A DNA stretch of 64,000 nt from Coccinella septempunctata. Lineage: Eukaryota; Arthropoda; Insecta; Coleoptera; Coccinellidae. This document shows, one piece after another, positions 24,001 to 32,010 of the stretch (the first letter of the stretch is position 1; each line of letters begins with the position of its first letter). Under the pieces are notes generated by a model. The model ran no database searches. It was not told the origin of the DNA and saw only the letters and a program-made list of their open reading frames with translations. A program made the translations under genes and the position numbers. The DNA lies in assembly GCF_907165205.1 (NCBI RefSeq), contig NC_058190.1:13648001-13712000 (forward strand), written 5' to 3'.

Positions 24001-26298
24001 AACCTAGAAGAGGAAGACCACATCTAACATGGATGGATAGCGTTAAAAAAGAGGTGAACCGGAGAAGAAAAAGTGTGGAAGAGGCCAAAGTGCTAACAGT
24101 AGATAGAAAACAATGGAAGGAATTTATTAAGAGTGTTTATTCAATCAATAATTGAAAAATTGAATTACATATACCGATTGTGAAATTGTACTGCAAGGAT
24201 AACCCATACACCGCAAGGTAATTTGGGATAATGATTATATATATATATTAATTTTTTTACCGTCATCGTAATGGAAGTTCTTTGCAAAAATCCTGTTAGA
24301 AAAAACAACACGAAGGAAGCTCCATAATTATTTCTAGAGTTCGTTTTCAACAGCCGAAAATTCTCTAGAGAATTTACTCGTGAATTCATGCACCCTGAAT
24401 TCTCTGCAGTTACATACGTACTTTCGGTAGAATTCAGTGTTTAGTGGCATTCAAAATAATTTCTACCGTTTTCTTGCTTTTCTGAAGAGGATTCTCCAGA
24501 CAATTTTCGGCTGTTACAAGCGATCTTTAGAGTAACCGATCATTTGCTCGAAACAAAATAACTTCATTTTAGGTACTCACGTTGTAGTTCTCCATATGTG
24601 GAAGGAGTAAGTGTTCAGCCAAAAGAATGCGTAGAGAAAACAGAAGTACAATGAGTAGGCAAAGAAATGGCAGACAAATCTGGATGCTTCATCGCTCAAA
24701 CGATTAACTCCCATGATAACAAATCCAAAAGCTAATCCTAAAACGGAATGGACAACACATAAGCCCTGAAAAGTTTCAAATTATTTCATTTATATTAAAC
24801 TGGGAGGAAAACTTCAACATCTGTTCCTAAGCGGCGTAATTTAAATAAGATTGTTCTTCTACTGCATTATTTTTAAACAATTTTTCTTAGTATGGAGACA
24901 AAAATCTAATCGCCCAATAAACTTGTGAAATGGGTATTTATAATTCCTGAGACCCTTTACGGAATTTCAATTAATGAAAAAAGGCGACTCCAAGGTGGCA
25001 ACTGATGAGTCAAGGGTCTTACAAAACTTTGATCATCTGTGTAATCTGTGACTTTGATTATATGTTTTGAAATGTCTAAAAACATGGTGTGCGCACTCGT
25101 AAATTTTTTTTTGACCAAATCGAGAATAATTGCGTCGCGGCGCAACCATGCAATTTCCTTCGTTTTATCTTTGTTATATCTAAGGAAGTCTCTCGTTTTA
25201 TTTTGTTCTACAACTGGCAACTGATCTGTGATCGATAGATCACAGATAACAGTAATATGTGATCTCGATCGATCAACCAGATAGATAAGTTTTCTCAGCC
25301 GTTGATGAATATTAAATTTAAAATTAACAATTTTGTTCAAGCTGCAAATAAGCAGATTCTTATGAATAAATAGTTTGACATAGTCAGATATGTTTGAATT
25401 TTACGGTTTTTTGTTGTTGCTTTTATAATGACAATTTTCTTTTCCAACTGAATGCAACAATTTACACAGTTAACTAATTTTGGAAAAATTGGCATTTTTC
25501 TATATTGTGGAAATATTAATTTCAGACAATTTTATTGGTTTCTTCTAATTTCACATACCCTCATACCTACATCATGATAATACCTAATATTACCCTTATA
25601 TTTCGGACTTAGGAATCTAAGGAATGGAGAATATCATTGCTCGCTATTAGAAAACTGGTGTACCAAATTGATCATTCTGAACATACGGAATATTTCACGA
25701 GAGAGAAAGGAGAGAAGAACGGGATGAAAATGGTGTCCTATGTGAATGGACAAAAATTATTTCTTGTCGCATACTCACAGATTAAATTCAATTATTGAAA
25801 TTATTTTATCGGATTGGTTTCTTCGATATGCTTACCTGTAAATCTAGCAGTTTAGGAAGTGAAATATAAATTGCGGCAGTGATGAAAAGGAACAACGACG
25901 ACATGAATCCTATGAAGATAAACACTTTCGAAGGTTCTTCAAGATCCTCTGGGTTGTAACAAACAATAAACACTTCAGAATTGTTCACATTGGTTCTACA
26001 AAAACTGGCCAAAGAAAGAAGACATTATGAGTTCAATTTACAGAGTTAATGTGGTAAATTCATACCCTTCGTTTTCTTGCACGACTTCCCCAAAGCTAAT
26101 CTTTCCATTGATTTCGTCTACTTTATCAAGATCTTCAGGGTTCAAAAGGAATCTATTGGCACATTCAAGCACATTATTTATTGATCCTTCCAGACATTTT
26201 TTCGCCAACAAGATGTTCCCACCCTCGCAACAGTTTTTTATCGAACAGTTTCCGACCTGTAGAAGTGCACATATTGCGATTATCCACTGGAAGTTCAT
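8807..26298 (-). CDS. Methuselah-like G-protein-coupled receptor (partial model, six exons)
   Basis: Exons on the minus strand are 26298-26066, 26004-25836, 24765-24581, 16002-15836, 15282-15138 and 9017-8807. Each has AG/GT borders and the codon phases join correctly (2, 0, 2, 1, 2). The product starts with a signal peptide (MNFQWIIAICALLQVGNC), a short Cys-containing ectodomain, then TM1-TM5 and TM7 of a class-B-like 7TM receptor. Methuselah receptors are plasma-membrane GPCRs linked to stress response and lifespan in Drosophila; the ligand of this one is unknown. The exon for TM6 was not found between 9018 and 15137. The flanking exons share phase 2, so an intervening exon must be a multiple of three, or TM6 is lost and this is a pseudogene. 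The ectodomain (about 100 residues) is shorter than in Drosophila Mth (about 200). Introns are filled with transposons, including a complete P-type element 230 bp from exon 4. Confidence 0.85.
9595..9806. mobile_element. piggyBac-like MITE with TTAA target sites
   Basis: TTAA at 9591-9594 and 9807-9810 bound a 212-bp unit with inverted ends CCCTCTAATACC and GGCATTAGAGGG. TTAA duplication and CCCT...AGGG ends are the piggyBac signature. There is no coding capacity. It lies in the GPCR intron upstream of the last exon. Confidence 0.75.
10346..11700. other. Intronic sequence with no recognised gene
   Basis: Unassigned sequence in the large last intron of the GPCR. AT-rich; a segment at 11300-11345 (TTACGAAAAATAATGCTTTT and following) recurs at 42170-42215, marking a dispersed repeat. 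It was searched by eye on the minus strand for the missing TM6 exon without success. Confidence 0.5.
12082..12713 (+). pseudogene. Possible degraded DNA-transposase remnant
   Basis: Two adjacent plus-strand frames (12082-12327 and 12357-12713) show a pattern loosely like the C-terminal half of piggyBac transposases: a basic stretch (INRKKGNYFVQYHRM) then DWAWFFLPFVLTIRLMDAYV, resembling the Trp-rich helix and N-A-W segment of that family. No intact catalytic Asp region is seen. The call rests on weak similarity. Confidence 0.2.
13195..13480 (+). mobile_element. Single arm of a CAGGGTGGGCAAA foldback element
   Basis: CAGGGTGGGCAAAATTCGAT opens a segment that continues through the phrases TCTTTTGTTTTCAAGTTATA and CTTTTTTATGTAGAATGCCA, shared with the foldbacks at 35381 and 39396. 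The opposite arm is absent nearby, but a reversed copy of this end (CCCATCGAATTTTGCCCGCC) lies at 61999-62029. Confidence 0.65.
14201..14662. mobile_element. MITE with about 45-bp terminal inverted repeats, TA target
   Basis: Starts CAGGGTGTTCCTAAATTGAA and ends in its reverse complement. The repeat extends inward through CGTACAAACGAAAAGG, about 45 bp in all with few differences, and is flanked by TA on both sides (Tc1/mariner-type duplication). It lies in a GPCR intron. The interior has no conserved frame. Confidence 0.82.
15138..15282 (-). CDS. GPCR exon 5: TM5
   Basis: Acceptor TTGTATTTCAG. The exon reads LEASFVYMYVPISLLLSLNI, IFFFLTIYALWKEI and the basic KRIKIIRY of intracellular loop 3, with the donor CAG|GTGAGG, ending in phase 2. 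Confidence 0.85.
15626..15690 (-). mobile_element. Solo end of a hAT-type element
   Basis: Read on the minus strand the segment begins CAGGGCCGGCCTTAGTATCA and continues with GGCGCCCTGG, a GC-rich terminus of the kind found at hAT ends. No matching opposite end is visible. It sits in the short intron between GPCR exons 4 and 5. Confidence 0.45.
15836..16002 (-). CDS. GPCR exon 4: TM4 and second extracellular loop
   Basis: Acceptor TTTTTTTCAG. The exon reads QPRIFANINHWKSIYHFYSC, then the TM4 GCPLILLIVVCFSQVS and the loop MAEESICWFG, with the loop Cys expected to pair with the TM3 Cys. Donor GTAAGT, ending in phase 1. Confidence 0.88.
16051..16184. mobile_element. PIF/Harbinger-like MITE, copy 1
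   Basis: The ends GGCCCAGTTGTTCAGTTCGG and (inward from the right) GGCCCGGTTGTTTAGTTCAG are imperfect inverted repeats. Flanks are TTA and TCA, suggesting a 3-bp TWA target duplication with one change. A second member at 49267-49378 has exact TAA duplication. It lies 49 bp from GPCR exon 4. Confidence 0.8.
16231..19685 (-). mobile_element. Complete P-superfamily (THAP9-like) transposon with TIRs and 8-bp TSD
   Basis: GATGCCCA at 16223-16230 is repeated at 19686-19693. The element starts CATCGAGATAGAATAGAGAG and ends in the inverted form CATCGAGATAGAATAATAGA (read inward). A further inverted match ACCAATATGGCGG lies about 85 bp (left) and 60 bp (right) from the ends. The 3455-bp element encodes a three-exon THAP transposase without stops or frameshifts. 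It sits in GPCR intron 3, in the same orientation as the gene. P elements move by cut-and-paste with 8-bp duplications. Intact ends, exact TSD and an open transposase make it a candidate autonomous copy. Confidence 0.95.
16499..19507 (-). CDS. THAP-domain P-element transposase, apparently intact
   Basis: Exons 19507-19428, 19294-19120 and 18916-16499 join in phase to 890 residues. Residues 1-85 form a THAP zinc finger: MVSCALRSCSS, FHRFPKD across the first splice site, the conserved Trp in RRISWVKF, CSKHF and the AVPTIY box. The long exon has a basic leucine-rich coiled coil (about 145-190). The RNase-H-like core follows: SLIIDEMAIRQH (Asp near 307), SLTFDGAPANITMANRL (Asp near 396), VVVFLDPSHMIKLVRNTL (near 435) and the C-terminal catalytic-Glu block DSLELFFCSIRSHGGHNNNP. 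Length agrees with THAP9-type proteins (about 900 aa). Introns are short (133 and 203 bp) with GT-AG borders; intron retention, as in the Drosophila P element, would leave out the catalytic exon. The large exon has no ATG at its start, so the THAP exons are needed for translation. Predicted role: nuclear DNA transposase. Confidence 0.92.
19694..19815. repeat. GAGAC/GTCTC-rich repeat with perfect hairpin
   Basis: Directly next to the right TSD of the P-type element, CGAGACGAGAC (19694-19704) pairs perfectly with 19714-19724. The next 90 bp repeat the CTCGTCTCG/GAGTCTCGT theme many times. The P element inserted at the edge of this hairpin. It is probably the end of an older foldback element. 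Confidence 0.75.
20220..20697 (+). pseudogene. Penelope-like element remnant, GIY-YIG end
   Basis: The plus-strand frame reads LAFYNLKSVRSLFSKLKDRT, VVYKIPCSGCNRCYIGQTKQ, LLSSRVR, then an in-frame TAA, and continues in the same frame with NDCHEKFRDKEGKTALALHS, FSTGHQFDF and NLSEMIHIN. This is the C-x2-C linker plus GIY-YIG endonuclease of a PLE, 5'-truncated and with at least two stops. It lies in GPCR intron 3, antisense to the gene. Confidence 0.85.
20804..21892. mobile_element. Non-autonomous P-like element with decayed THAP remnant
   Basis: GTGTTATC at 20796-20803 is repeated exactly at 21893-21900. The ends are TATGGAGAGTAGAGAGAAGG and its inverse (ACTCTCCATA), about 25 bp of near-perfect TIR. 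Inside, about 21090-21290 on the plus strand reads TPNQFVCQVHFCDEDIKK and, after a shift, DGFIINE...VIPREK, which resembles the Cys-His end of a THAP domain. This supports the P superfamily over hAT, since both make 8-bp duplications. The 1089-bp element has no catalytic core. Confidence 0.85.
22090..22145 (+). mobile_element. Penelope-type terminal hairpin motif
   Basis: TCTCGAGAAAGTCGAAATAT followed by ATCGACGAAACGTCGAC: a short hairpin (GTCGA/TCGAC) is immediately followed by GAAACGTCG. The same layout occurs at 31976, 33117 and 47511. PLE terminal regions are known to carry hammerhead-ribozyme-like motifs ending in CGAAAC. This copy lacks a canonical CUGANGA core, so it is a relic. Confidence 0.5.
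22590..24155 (+). pseudogene. RTE-like LINE with inverted 5' segment (twin-priming structure)
   Basis: The minus strand of 22590-22990 encodes the RT fingers (INEALNKLKSGKSAGYDLIA, EDWRRALIVPIYKSGDKKEC, NYRGITLMNTALKVYE, EEKSLDEAQSGFIRGRSTQD). The plus strand of 23000-24155 encodes the continuation: TAYFVFIDLVKAFDKVRRKK, RDGLRQGGTLSPLLF, CAFADDVVLMSG (catalytic AFADD), IYLGVSIDRRG, LTYGCETW, and after a frameshift KPRRGRPHLTWMDSVKKEV. The two halves are consecutive parts of one protein in opposite orientation, meeting near 22990-23000. This is the layout expected when target-primed reverse transcription uses both nicked strands. The 5' end (APE domain) is missing. It lies in GPCR intron 3, 430 bp from exon 3. 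Confidence 0.9.
24581..24765 (-). CDS. GPCR exon 3: TM2-TM3
   Basis: Acceptor TTTTCAG. The exon reads GLCVVHSVLGLAFGFVIMGV (TM2), RFVCHFFAYSLYFCFLYAFF (TM3 with its conserved Cys), then WLNTYSFHIWRTT and the donor GTGAGT, ending in phase 2. The WLN...W.T pattern at the end of TM3 is characteristic of the family. Confidence 0.9.
24957..25340 (-). CDS. Unassigned 127-aa open frame in GPCR intron 2
   Basis: An ATG-to-stop frame with balanced composition ending VRPLTHQLPPWSRLFSLIEI. No family was recognised. It overlaps a bulged palindrome (TGATCGATAGATCACA against TGTGATCTCGATCGATCA, 25218-25270). It has the look of an older coding or retrocopied fragment rather than random sequence, but nothing confirms this. 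Confidence 0.25.
   Translation of the reverse strand: MNKIVNFKFNIHQRLRKLIYLVDRSRSHITVICDLSITDQLPVVEQNKTRDFLRYNKDKTKEIAWLRRDAIILDLVKKKFTSAHTMFLDISKHIIKVTDYTDDQSFVRPLTHQLPPWSRLFSLIEIP
25836..26004 (-). CDS. GPCR exon 2: end of ectodomain and TM1
   Basis: Acceptor TTTGGCCAG; the exon reads FCRTNVNNSEVFIVCYNPED, then the hydrophobic TM1 VFIFIGFMSSLFLFITAAIY and SLPKLLDLQ, and the donor GTAAGC after CAG in phase 0. The order Cys-x-Cys followed by NPED and TM1 fits Methuselah-type receptors. Confidence 0.88.
26066..26298 (-). CDS. GPCR exon 1: signal peptide and ectodomain
   Basis: The ATG at 26298 begins a hydrophobic signal sequence ending near VGNC, followed by NCCEGG and paired Cys residues typical of a Mth ectodomain. 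The exon ends in phase 2 at GAAGG|GTATGA and joins exon 2 to give QENEGFCRTN. Confidence 0.82.
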
Positions 26299-26466
26299 CC
26301 CTGAAAGAAAAATATAGGTGTTGTTTTTTTATGATTTCCAACAAAAAATTGAGTTTGAAAATTAAACTATACCTTCAGTTTAAATTCAATCATTTCGAAA
26401 ACAATTCATTTAAAACATGGCTAAGCTTTTACGTTCATAAAACTTAGGAAACCGGTAAATTAATGA

Positions 26467-27060
26467 ACAAATGAGTGTTTTTTTAAATGGATCACCCCTT
26501 ATATTTTTGCATATTTTCAATGCTCTTCAATACCTCTACCATGATGCAAAATATTAGGAATATTTTTTCAACGGTACGGATCTTATTCAGAGAAAACTGC
26601 AAAATTTCGACGGAACAGTTAGTAGTTCGATAAAAGCCCTTTACCGATTTCCGGAAGCGATAGAATCATGAATTTGATCAGGATTTCTTTTAACTTTGCC
26701 TAGTTATCGTTCCTAAATGATCAACATCTCTTATACAGGCTGTCCGTAATCAATGTCCAAATATGAAGAATTTCAAATTTTTTTTCTCAATTTTTTCAAA
26801 TGTAACACCCTGTATTTTTTTCCATTTTTTCAGAAGTAACCTTAGGATTTTTTCCACTCCTGTGTCCAGCAGAAACGAAAAATGACATTTCAACCAAAAA
26901 TTTCAATCAGGAATAATGAACATAATATCTAAAGGATCCGTTATGATTATGATTATATCGATATCAAGGAGATATAGGAAAGGAGGTGCAGGTCTGACGT
27001 CATTGGACGCTTATGTCAAGCTAAATTGTCAGAACTGGTGTCGTTAGCAGTGGCGTAGAT
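26467..27060 (+). repeat. Left arm of a long inverted repeat (partner 29812-30263)
   Basis: From the outer edge ACAAATGAGTG inward, the arm shares with 29812-30263 (reversed) CTTATATTTTTGCATATTTT, CCCTTTACCGATTTCC, GATAGAATCATGAATTTGAT, CAGGATTTCTTTT, AATGTCCAAATATGAAGAAT, AAGGAGATATAGGAAAGGAG and GACGTCATTGGACGC. By eye identity is 85-90%, with an extra ~120 bp in this arm around 26830-26950. Outer edges face outward in both, as in a transposon with long TIRs. Confidence 0.85.
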
Positions 27061-27707
27061 TATCCGCACGTAAATTGTTTTAGAATAAGCGAATCCAACT
27101 ACCGATTCGATATATCTATGAAGGTAGTGAATAATTATGGGATTATTGATTGTGCTCGAGTTCCTCCAAAACTTTCCTGAACATGTTGGTGTCGTTTGAT
27201 GAAGATTTTACAAGAACTTATGTCTAGAAAATTTCATTCTATCATCTCACTTACATGAATAATGTAATTTGTGGAAATAAATGAATGTAAATATTGGAGA
27301 TAATTTATTTGGATGAAAACATATTATGCAGCTCAAAATGCCAACACAGAAAGTATTTTCCAGCAATTTTTCATTTAATGAGAAGTTACAATTGGGTTGG
27401 TATGGTTACTTTGGTTCACGTTCATTTCTGTTATCTCTCTTAATTAACCCATTTAATGATAAGCTTCTGTTTTGTCAGAAATCATCATCTAAGATACTAC
27501 AGTTTTTTTTCTTTAGGTGTTCATTATGACGTTGGTCTAATATCAAACCCACTTATAGAACTGTGAAAGTTTTTCCCCGAGCCATATGATAATTTTTTCC
27601 TACTCAACATATCCATATTGATTTAAATTATAACTGCACCATTTTTTTTCTTTCACAAAGCTCATTAATGGTACTTTTCTACTAAAGTTCTAGTCGAGAC
27701 ACTTCTT

Positions 27708-28469
27708 TTGGAAGTTCCAATAATAGTTAGCCATTACAGGAATAATATTCTCCATAAACTAGCTGGCACTTCATGGGGTGCTGATGCAGCCACTCTTCGA
27801 ACGGCAGCTCTAGCTTTGGTTTTTTCGGCTGCTGAATATTGTTGCCCCGTTTGGATTAATAGTGCTCATGTGCAGAAAATTGATGCACAACTGAATCTTT
27901 CCATGAGAACCATAACTGGAACTATTAGATCTTCACCTATTCAATGGTTACCAGTTCTTTCAAACATTTTACCGCCTCATATTCGTAGACAGACTGCGGT
28001 TATGAATTCCTGGAAAAAATTCCAATCCTATCCAGACTCGTTCCCAATTCTATCCTATATTCCCGAAAATACCATTCCAAGACTGAAGTCGCGTAAACCT
28101 TTATGGTCCAACTCTTTTCTTAATTCGAATATAAGGGACAAAGACCTTTGGCAGTCTGAATGGAATAGGTGCACTATTTTCAACAAAGAATTAGTAACTG
28201 ATCCTTCGAATAGAGTTCCTGGTTTTGATCTTCCCAGGAAAATATGGTGTATTCTGAATCGTATAAGAACAGGTCACGGACGTTGCAATAGCATGCTTTT
28301 CAGGTGGAATTCAGTTGAAAGCCCTAGTTGTGAATGCGGGGAACCAGAAGAAACCATAAATCATCTAGTTAATCATTGTCCAATTTATAAATTTCAGGAT
28401 GGTTTTAGAGCTATACATGCAGTTTCCGAATCTTTTTTGAATTGGGTTGTCAATTTTAGGTCAATCTGA
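27708..28469 (+). pseudogene. LINE ORF2 C-terminal fragment (jockey/CR1-type)
   Basis: A continuous 253-aa frame matches the region downstream of the RT palm in jockey/CR1-like LINEs: NNILHKLAGTSWGADAATLR, TAALALVFSAAEYCCPVWIN, LNLSMRTITGTIRSSPIQWL, PVLSNILPPHIRRQTAV, and a zinc-knuckle-like tail RTGHGRCNSMLFRW, CECGEPEETINHLVNHCPIY. RT catalytic motifs and the endonuclease are absent, so this is a 5'-truncated insertion. No stops or frameshifts remain, suggesting fairly recent insertion. It lies between the two long inverted repeat arms. Confidence 0.85.
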
Positions 28470-28499
28470 CATATTGAATCTAATTTTATTATTTTACGT

Positions 28500-29811
28500 T
28501 TCTCTGCTTTTGTTTTCTCTTTATTTCAGATAACAGTTTCTGGTATCTTGGAGAAGACCTTCTGGATTTTCCTTTTTGTTGGAGAAAGAATCAATTTTTG
28601 CAGTGCGAGATGCCCTTCAATATGGAATATTTCAGCTTATTTCGTGAACAATTACAATCCACTACACTCACGGGGAGAAAGGGTTTTTTTACTGAGGTTT
28701 TTCCCTAAGCTCTTGTATCATACACCAATTTGTATGGTACCCCGTTACGCTAACCTCTGCTAAAACTGTATCTCATACACATGCTATAATTATTGTTTGG
28801 TGTTCAAGATTGTAATGCTCTATATCAAAAGAATATATATATTACAGGATAGTGTTTTTCTAGATTATCTGGTATTGAACTCTTTCTCCAGAAACAATAT
28901 ACCTAAAAACAAAAATTAATTGAAAGAAATTTTCTACTAATTTTAACAATGAGAAAACATCCTTGAAACACTTTGATAAGAGAACAGGCTTGAATTATGT
29001 TGATGAACCTTTTGGATATTGTCCCCTTTTCTAGAGTGTCCTTATTTTAGAAAGTACATGCAGGTATTTGATGTGCTTCAAGTTAATTGTTGACAAATAC
29101 ACCAACTACGTATGTGAATTTTCTTTTGCTAAATCTTCTAGGGTATGTGTTAAACATTTCAATGGGAACTGATTATGTTACGAGATAAGTTAACAAGGAG
29201 CACATGTAGTAATGGACAATTATTTTATATACCCAGCCTTCCTGAGTTATTGAAATAATAGATTGGTTTTTATCACATTTCTGACAAGTTCCTAATATCA
29301 TACTTACGAAAAACTGAATTGCTTTACACTATCATACTTGTTCATCAATTAGACATCTTATGTTTATACTAATACAGTCCTCCCACATATTTCCTGAAAG
29401 TTCATCTTTACTCATCTGTCTTTCCTATATAAATCATGATATTCAATTAATCTTTTATATTGTCATGCAGTTTTCGTTATCTCACTGCATTCATTTCCAC
29501 AGGTATATTTCGGTCGGATAATCATATAGCGAAATTTTTTCTTCCTATCATATAGATCATATGCCTTCAGTACTGAACTTGCTGTTGGTTTAAATGCCCG
29601 CACTAAAACTGTTCTCGTATACTGTATCAGATATTTTTGTAATAAATTCGATTTCATAACTGGATGTAAGAGTTTCTGATCCGATATATTAAAAACCAAC
29701 GTTTTCTCTACAAATCACATCATTTTGCCTAAAAATGTACATCTAACCTCTTACCTCCCATTTTGCACGCTTTCTACTAGTTTGTACTATCAAAGAGGAA
29801 TATTTGATGCT
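28500..29811. other. Sequence between LINE fragment and right repeat arm, no gene recognised
   Basis: AT-rich. The open frames at 28548-28763 and 29463-29699 (minus) match nothing recognised and are likely fortuitous. A microsatellite-like ATATAT run occurs near 28840. Confidence 0.5.
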
Positions 29812-30263
29812 ATCTACGCCAATGCGCGCTAGTGTGACGTCATTGGACGCAGCCGATCCGCACTTGCGCCTCCTTTCCTATATCTCCTTGATCGATATCA
29901 TCATCATGGAAAAAAATACAGGGTTGAAAAAATCGAGAAAAAACAATTTGAAATTCTTCATATTTGGACATTGATAACGGACATAAGCCTGTATAAGAGA
30001 GGTTGATCATTTAGGAACGATGACTAGGCAAATTCTTAAGTCAAAAGAAATCCTGATCAAATTCATGTTTCTATCGCTTCTGGAAATCGGTAAAGGGCTT
30101 TTACCGAACTACTGTTTCGTCGAAATTTTGCAGTGTTTTCTGAATAAGATCCATACCGTTGAAAAAATATCCCTAACAATTTGCATCATGGTAGAGATAT
30201 TGAAGAGCATTGAAAATATGCAAAAATATAAGGAGTATTCCATTTAACAAATCACTCATTTGT
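29812..30263 (-). repeat. Right arm of the long inverted repeat (partner 26467-27060)
   Basis: Reverse-complement match of the left arm, ending CACTCATTTGT at 30263. See the partner for shared strings. The 2.75 kb between the arms contains the LINE fragment. Confidence 0.85.
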
Positions 30264-30659
30264 TGAATAATTTTATTTGGGAACACCCTTTATATCAGAA
30301 AATAATTTCCTGAGATGCAGAATTGAAAGTACAAAGGGAATGCTTTTCAACTAAATTTCTAAAACGTCTGGTTTGGCAGCTATGGAAGCCTAACACACTA
30401 TTGCAGGACCCTGTATGTACCTATAAGTTTTCGATTAATAAGATCACTTAGATCATAAAAATCTCTCCTCAGTTGAATCAAACTTTTTTCTAAAGCAGTT
30501 AAATGAGAGTGTCAAACAAAACTTCTTGATTACTTTGATAGTAGTCGCCAGTAAGAGGATTTCTTCTAATTTAAATATTGATACTAAATTTATTTTTCTA
30601 TAAATTTTTTTACGATTAGGTTACTATCAACAGCGCACATTTTAAAACTCTTTTTAAGT

Positions 30660-31170
30660 AGGTATAAAACGAAGATAATGAGGGAACAATTTGAAACAAA
30701 TAGAAGAAATTCAATGGACGTAACCCTCTGAGAAATATTAACCGTTTCGGGCTCTTGGACCTCATCAGTACAGTGAAAAAATGCAAAGATGAACAACACC
30801 TGGTGAAAATCACAAAAATCAACGGAGTCAAGAAACAGAACCTGCATTCTAGGTCAACAGCCAGACGTTGGCTGTTGACGATGTCTATTTGTTTCAAAAT
30901 GTTTCCTCATTATCCTTCGTTTTATGTTTATAATTCTGGCCTTGGATGTCACGCAAGTAGTTATAGCTGCTTCCGTGGTAACGTTAACCGAAACCGCAAA
31001 TATGCTGCTGGCTTTTTGTTTGTTGACTCCGTTCACCTCCGATGATATTTATGAGATTTTCCACAAGTGTTGTTCATCTTTGCACTTTTTCACCGTATTG
31101 ATGAGGGCCAAAAGCCCGGAACACTAGTCTGCGGTTAATAATTCTCAGAAAATTACGTCCATTGATTTCT
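30660..31170. repeat. Compound foldback with internal 11-bp hairpin
   Basis: The arm at 30700-30815 (GAAATTCAATGGACGTAACC, ATTAACCG, AATGCAAAGATGAACAACAC) pairs with 31040-31170. A second arm 30660-30705 (TATAAAACGAAGATAATGAG) pairs with 30885-30930. At 30853-30879 GTCAACAGCCA and TGGCTGTTGAC form a perfect hairpin with a 5-nt loop. The nested, partly competing helices suggest foldback replication or a non-autonomous element. Confidence 0.75.
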
Positions 31171-31386
31171 TCTCTTTTTAAATAGGCACTTCAATATTAT
31201 ATTATATAATTATAATTATATATATATATTATATATTGATATTGATGCAATTCTATGAAAACATTGATTGATGGGTGAGTTGATTGGAATATTTGGAATT
31301 AAGAAGTAAGTACCCATATAGAATTACTTTCCCTTGGTCGACATGAAACAATTTGTGATGGTCAATTGGTTGTGAAATATAATACA

Positions 31387-31947
31387 CAGGGTGTTTCAAC
31401 AAGAACTTTGTTTTGTAAATCAAAATAAAACAATAAATTCAGATGACAATTATTCAAACTTTTATTTTATTCAGAAAAGGATGGTTTGGCAATTATGAAT
31501 GGAATATGATATCTTATAAATGTCCACCACGACCACGGCTACATCGGTGTTAAATCGCATGATCTAGCTAGCCCTTTAACGGCTGAATTTCGTGAAATTA
31601 TGCGATCAGGAAATTTGGTTTGCAATAAATCCATTGTTTCGGTAGTGTGTGACTTGTGGCACCGTCTTGTTGAAACCACATATTTGTGATATCCATATCT
31701 TCAACGACAGGCCAAAATTTAGTTGCTAACATCTCTCGATTATGTTGACCGATCTGTAAAACTTTTACAGATCCACCATTTTCATAGTGAATTTTTATTA
31801 TTTTGAAACGATTTTTGAGTGAAATGGAATTCATTGTAACAATTGCCCAAGTTTCTACCACAGATATGTCAAAAACCAAATGTCAAAACTTTCATGTAGT
31901 TCCGGTGGGGCCATAGTGTAAAACAAAGTTCTTGTTGAAAAACCCTA
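31387..31947 (-). mobile_element. Deleted mariner-like (IS630/Tc1-mariner) element
   Basis: The ends CAGGGTGTTTCAACAAGAAC and TAGGGTTTTTCAACAAGAAC (inward from the right) form TIRs of about 28 bp. Inside, the minus strand (31598-31879) encodes ENGGSVKVLQIGQHNREM and MWFQQDGATSHTLPKQWI, the second catalytic Asp block (WFQQDGATSH) of a transposase group also seen at 63217. The N-terminal DNA-binding part and the first Asp are missing. At 560 bp it is an internal-deletion derivative. Confidence 0.82.
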
Positions 31948-31975
31948 TATTTGGTTATTTCTATAATATCTACAA

Positions 31976-32010
31976 TGTTTCGGCAAGCATTCGCCCGACA
32001 TCTTCAGGGA
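31976..32010 (-). mobile_element. Penelope-type terminal hairpin motif
   Basis: Minus strand reads CCCTGAAGATGTCGGGCGAA then TGCTTGCCGAAACATTG. A CUGANGA-type string (CTGAAGA), a GGCGA/TTGCC helix and GAAAC occur in hammerhead order, but five unpaired bases separate the core from the helix. It is probably a diverged PLE terminus. No PLE coding sequence adjoins it. Confidence 0.45.

Noticed and set aside
31190..31245. TA-rich tract that could be a replication or regulatory signal
   Set aside because: Simple TATATA low complexity, common in AT-rich insect DNA.
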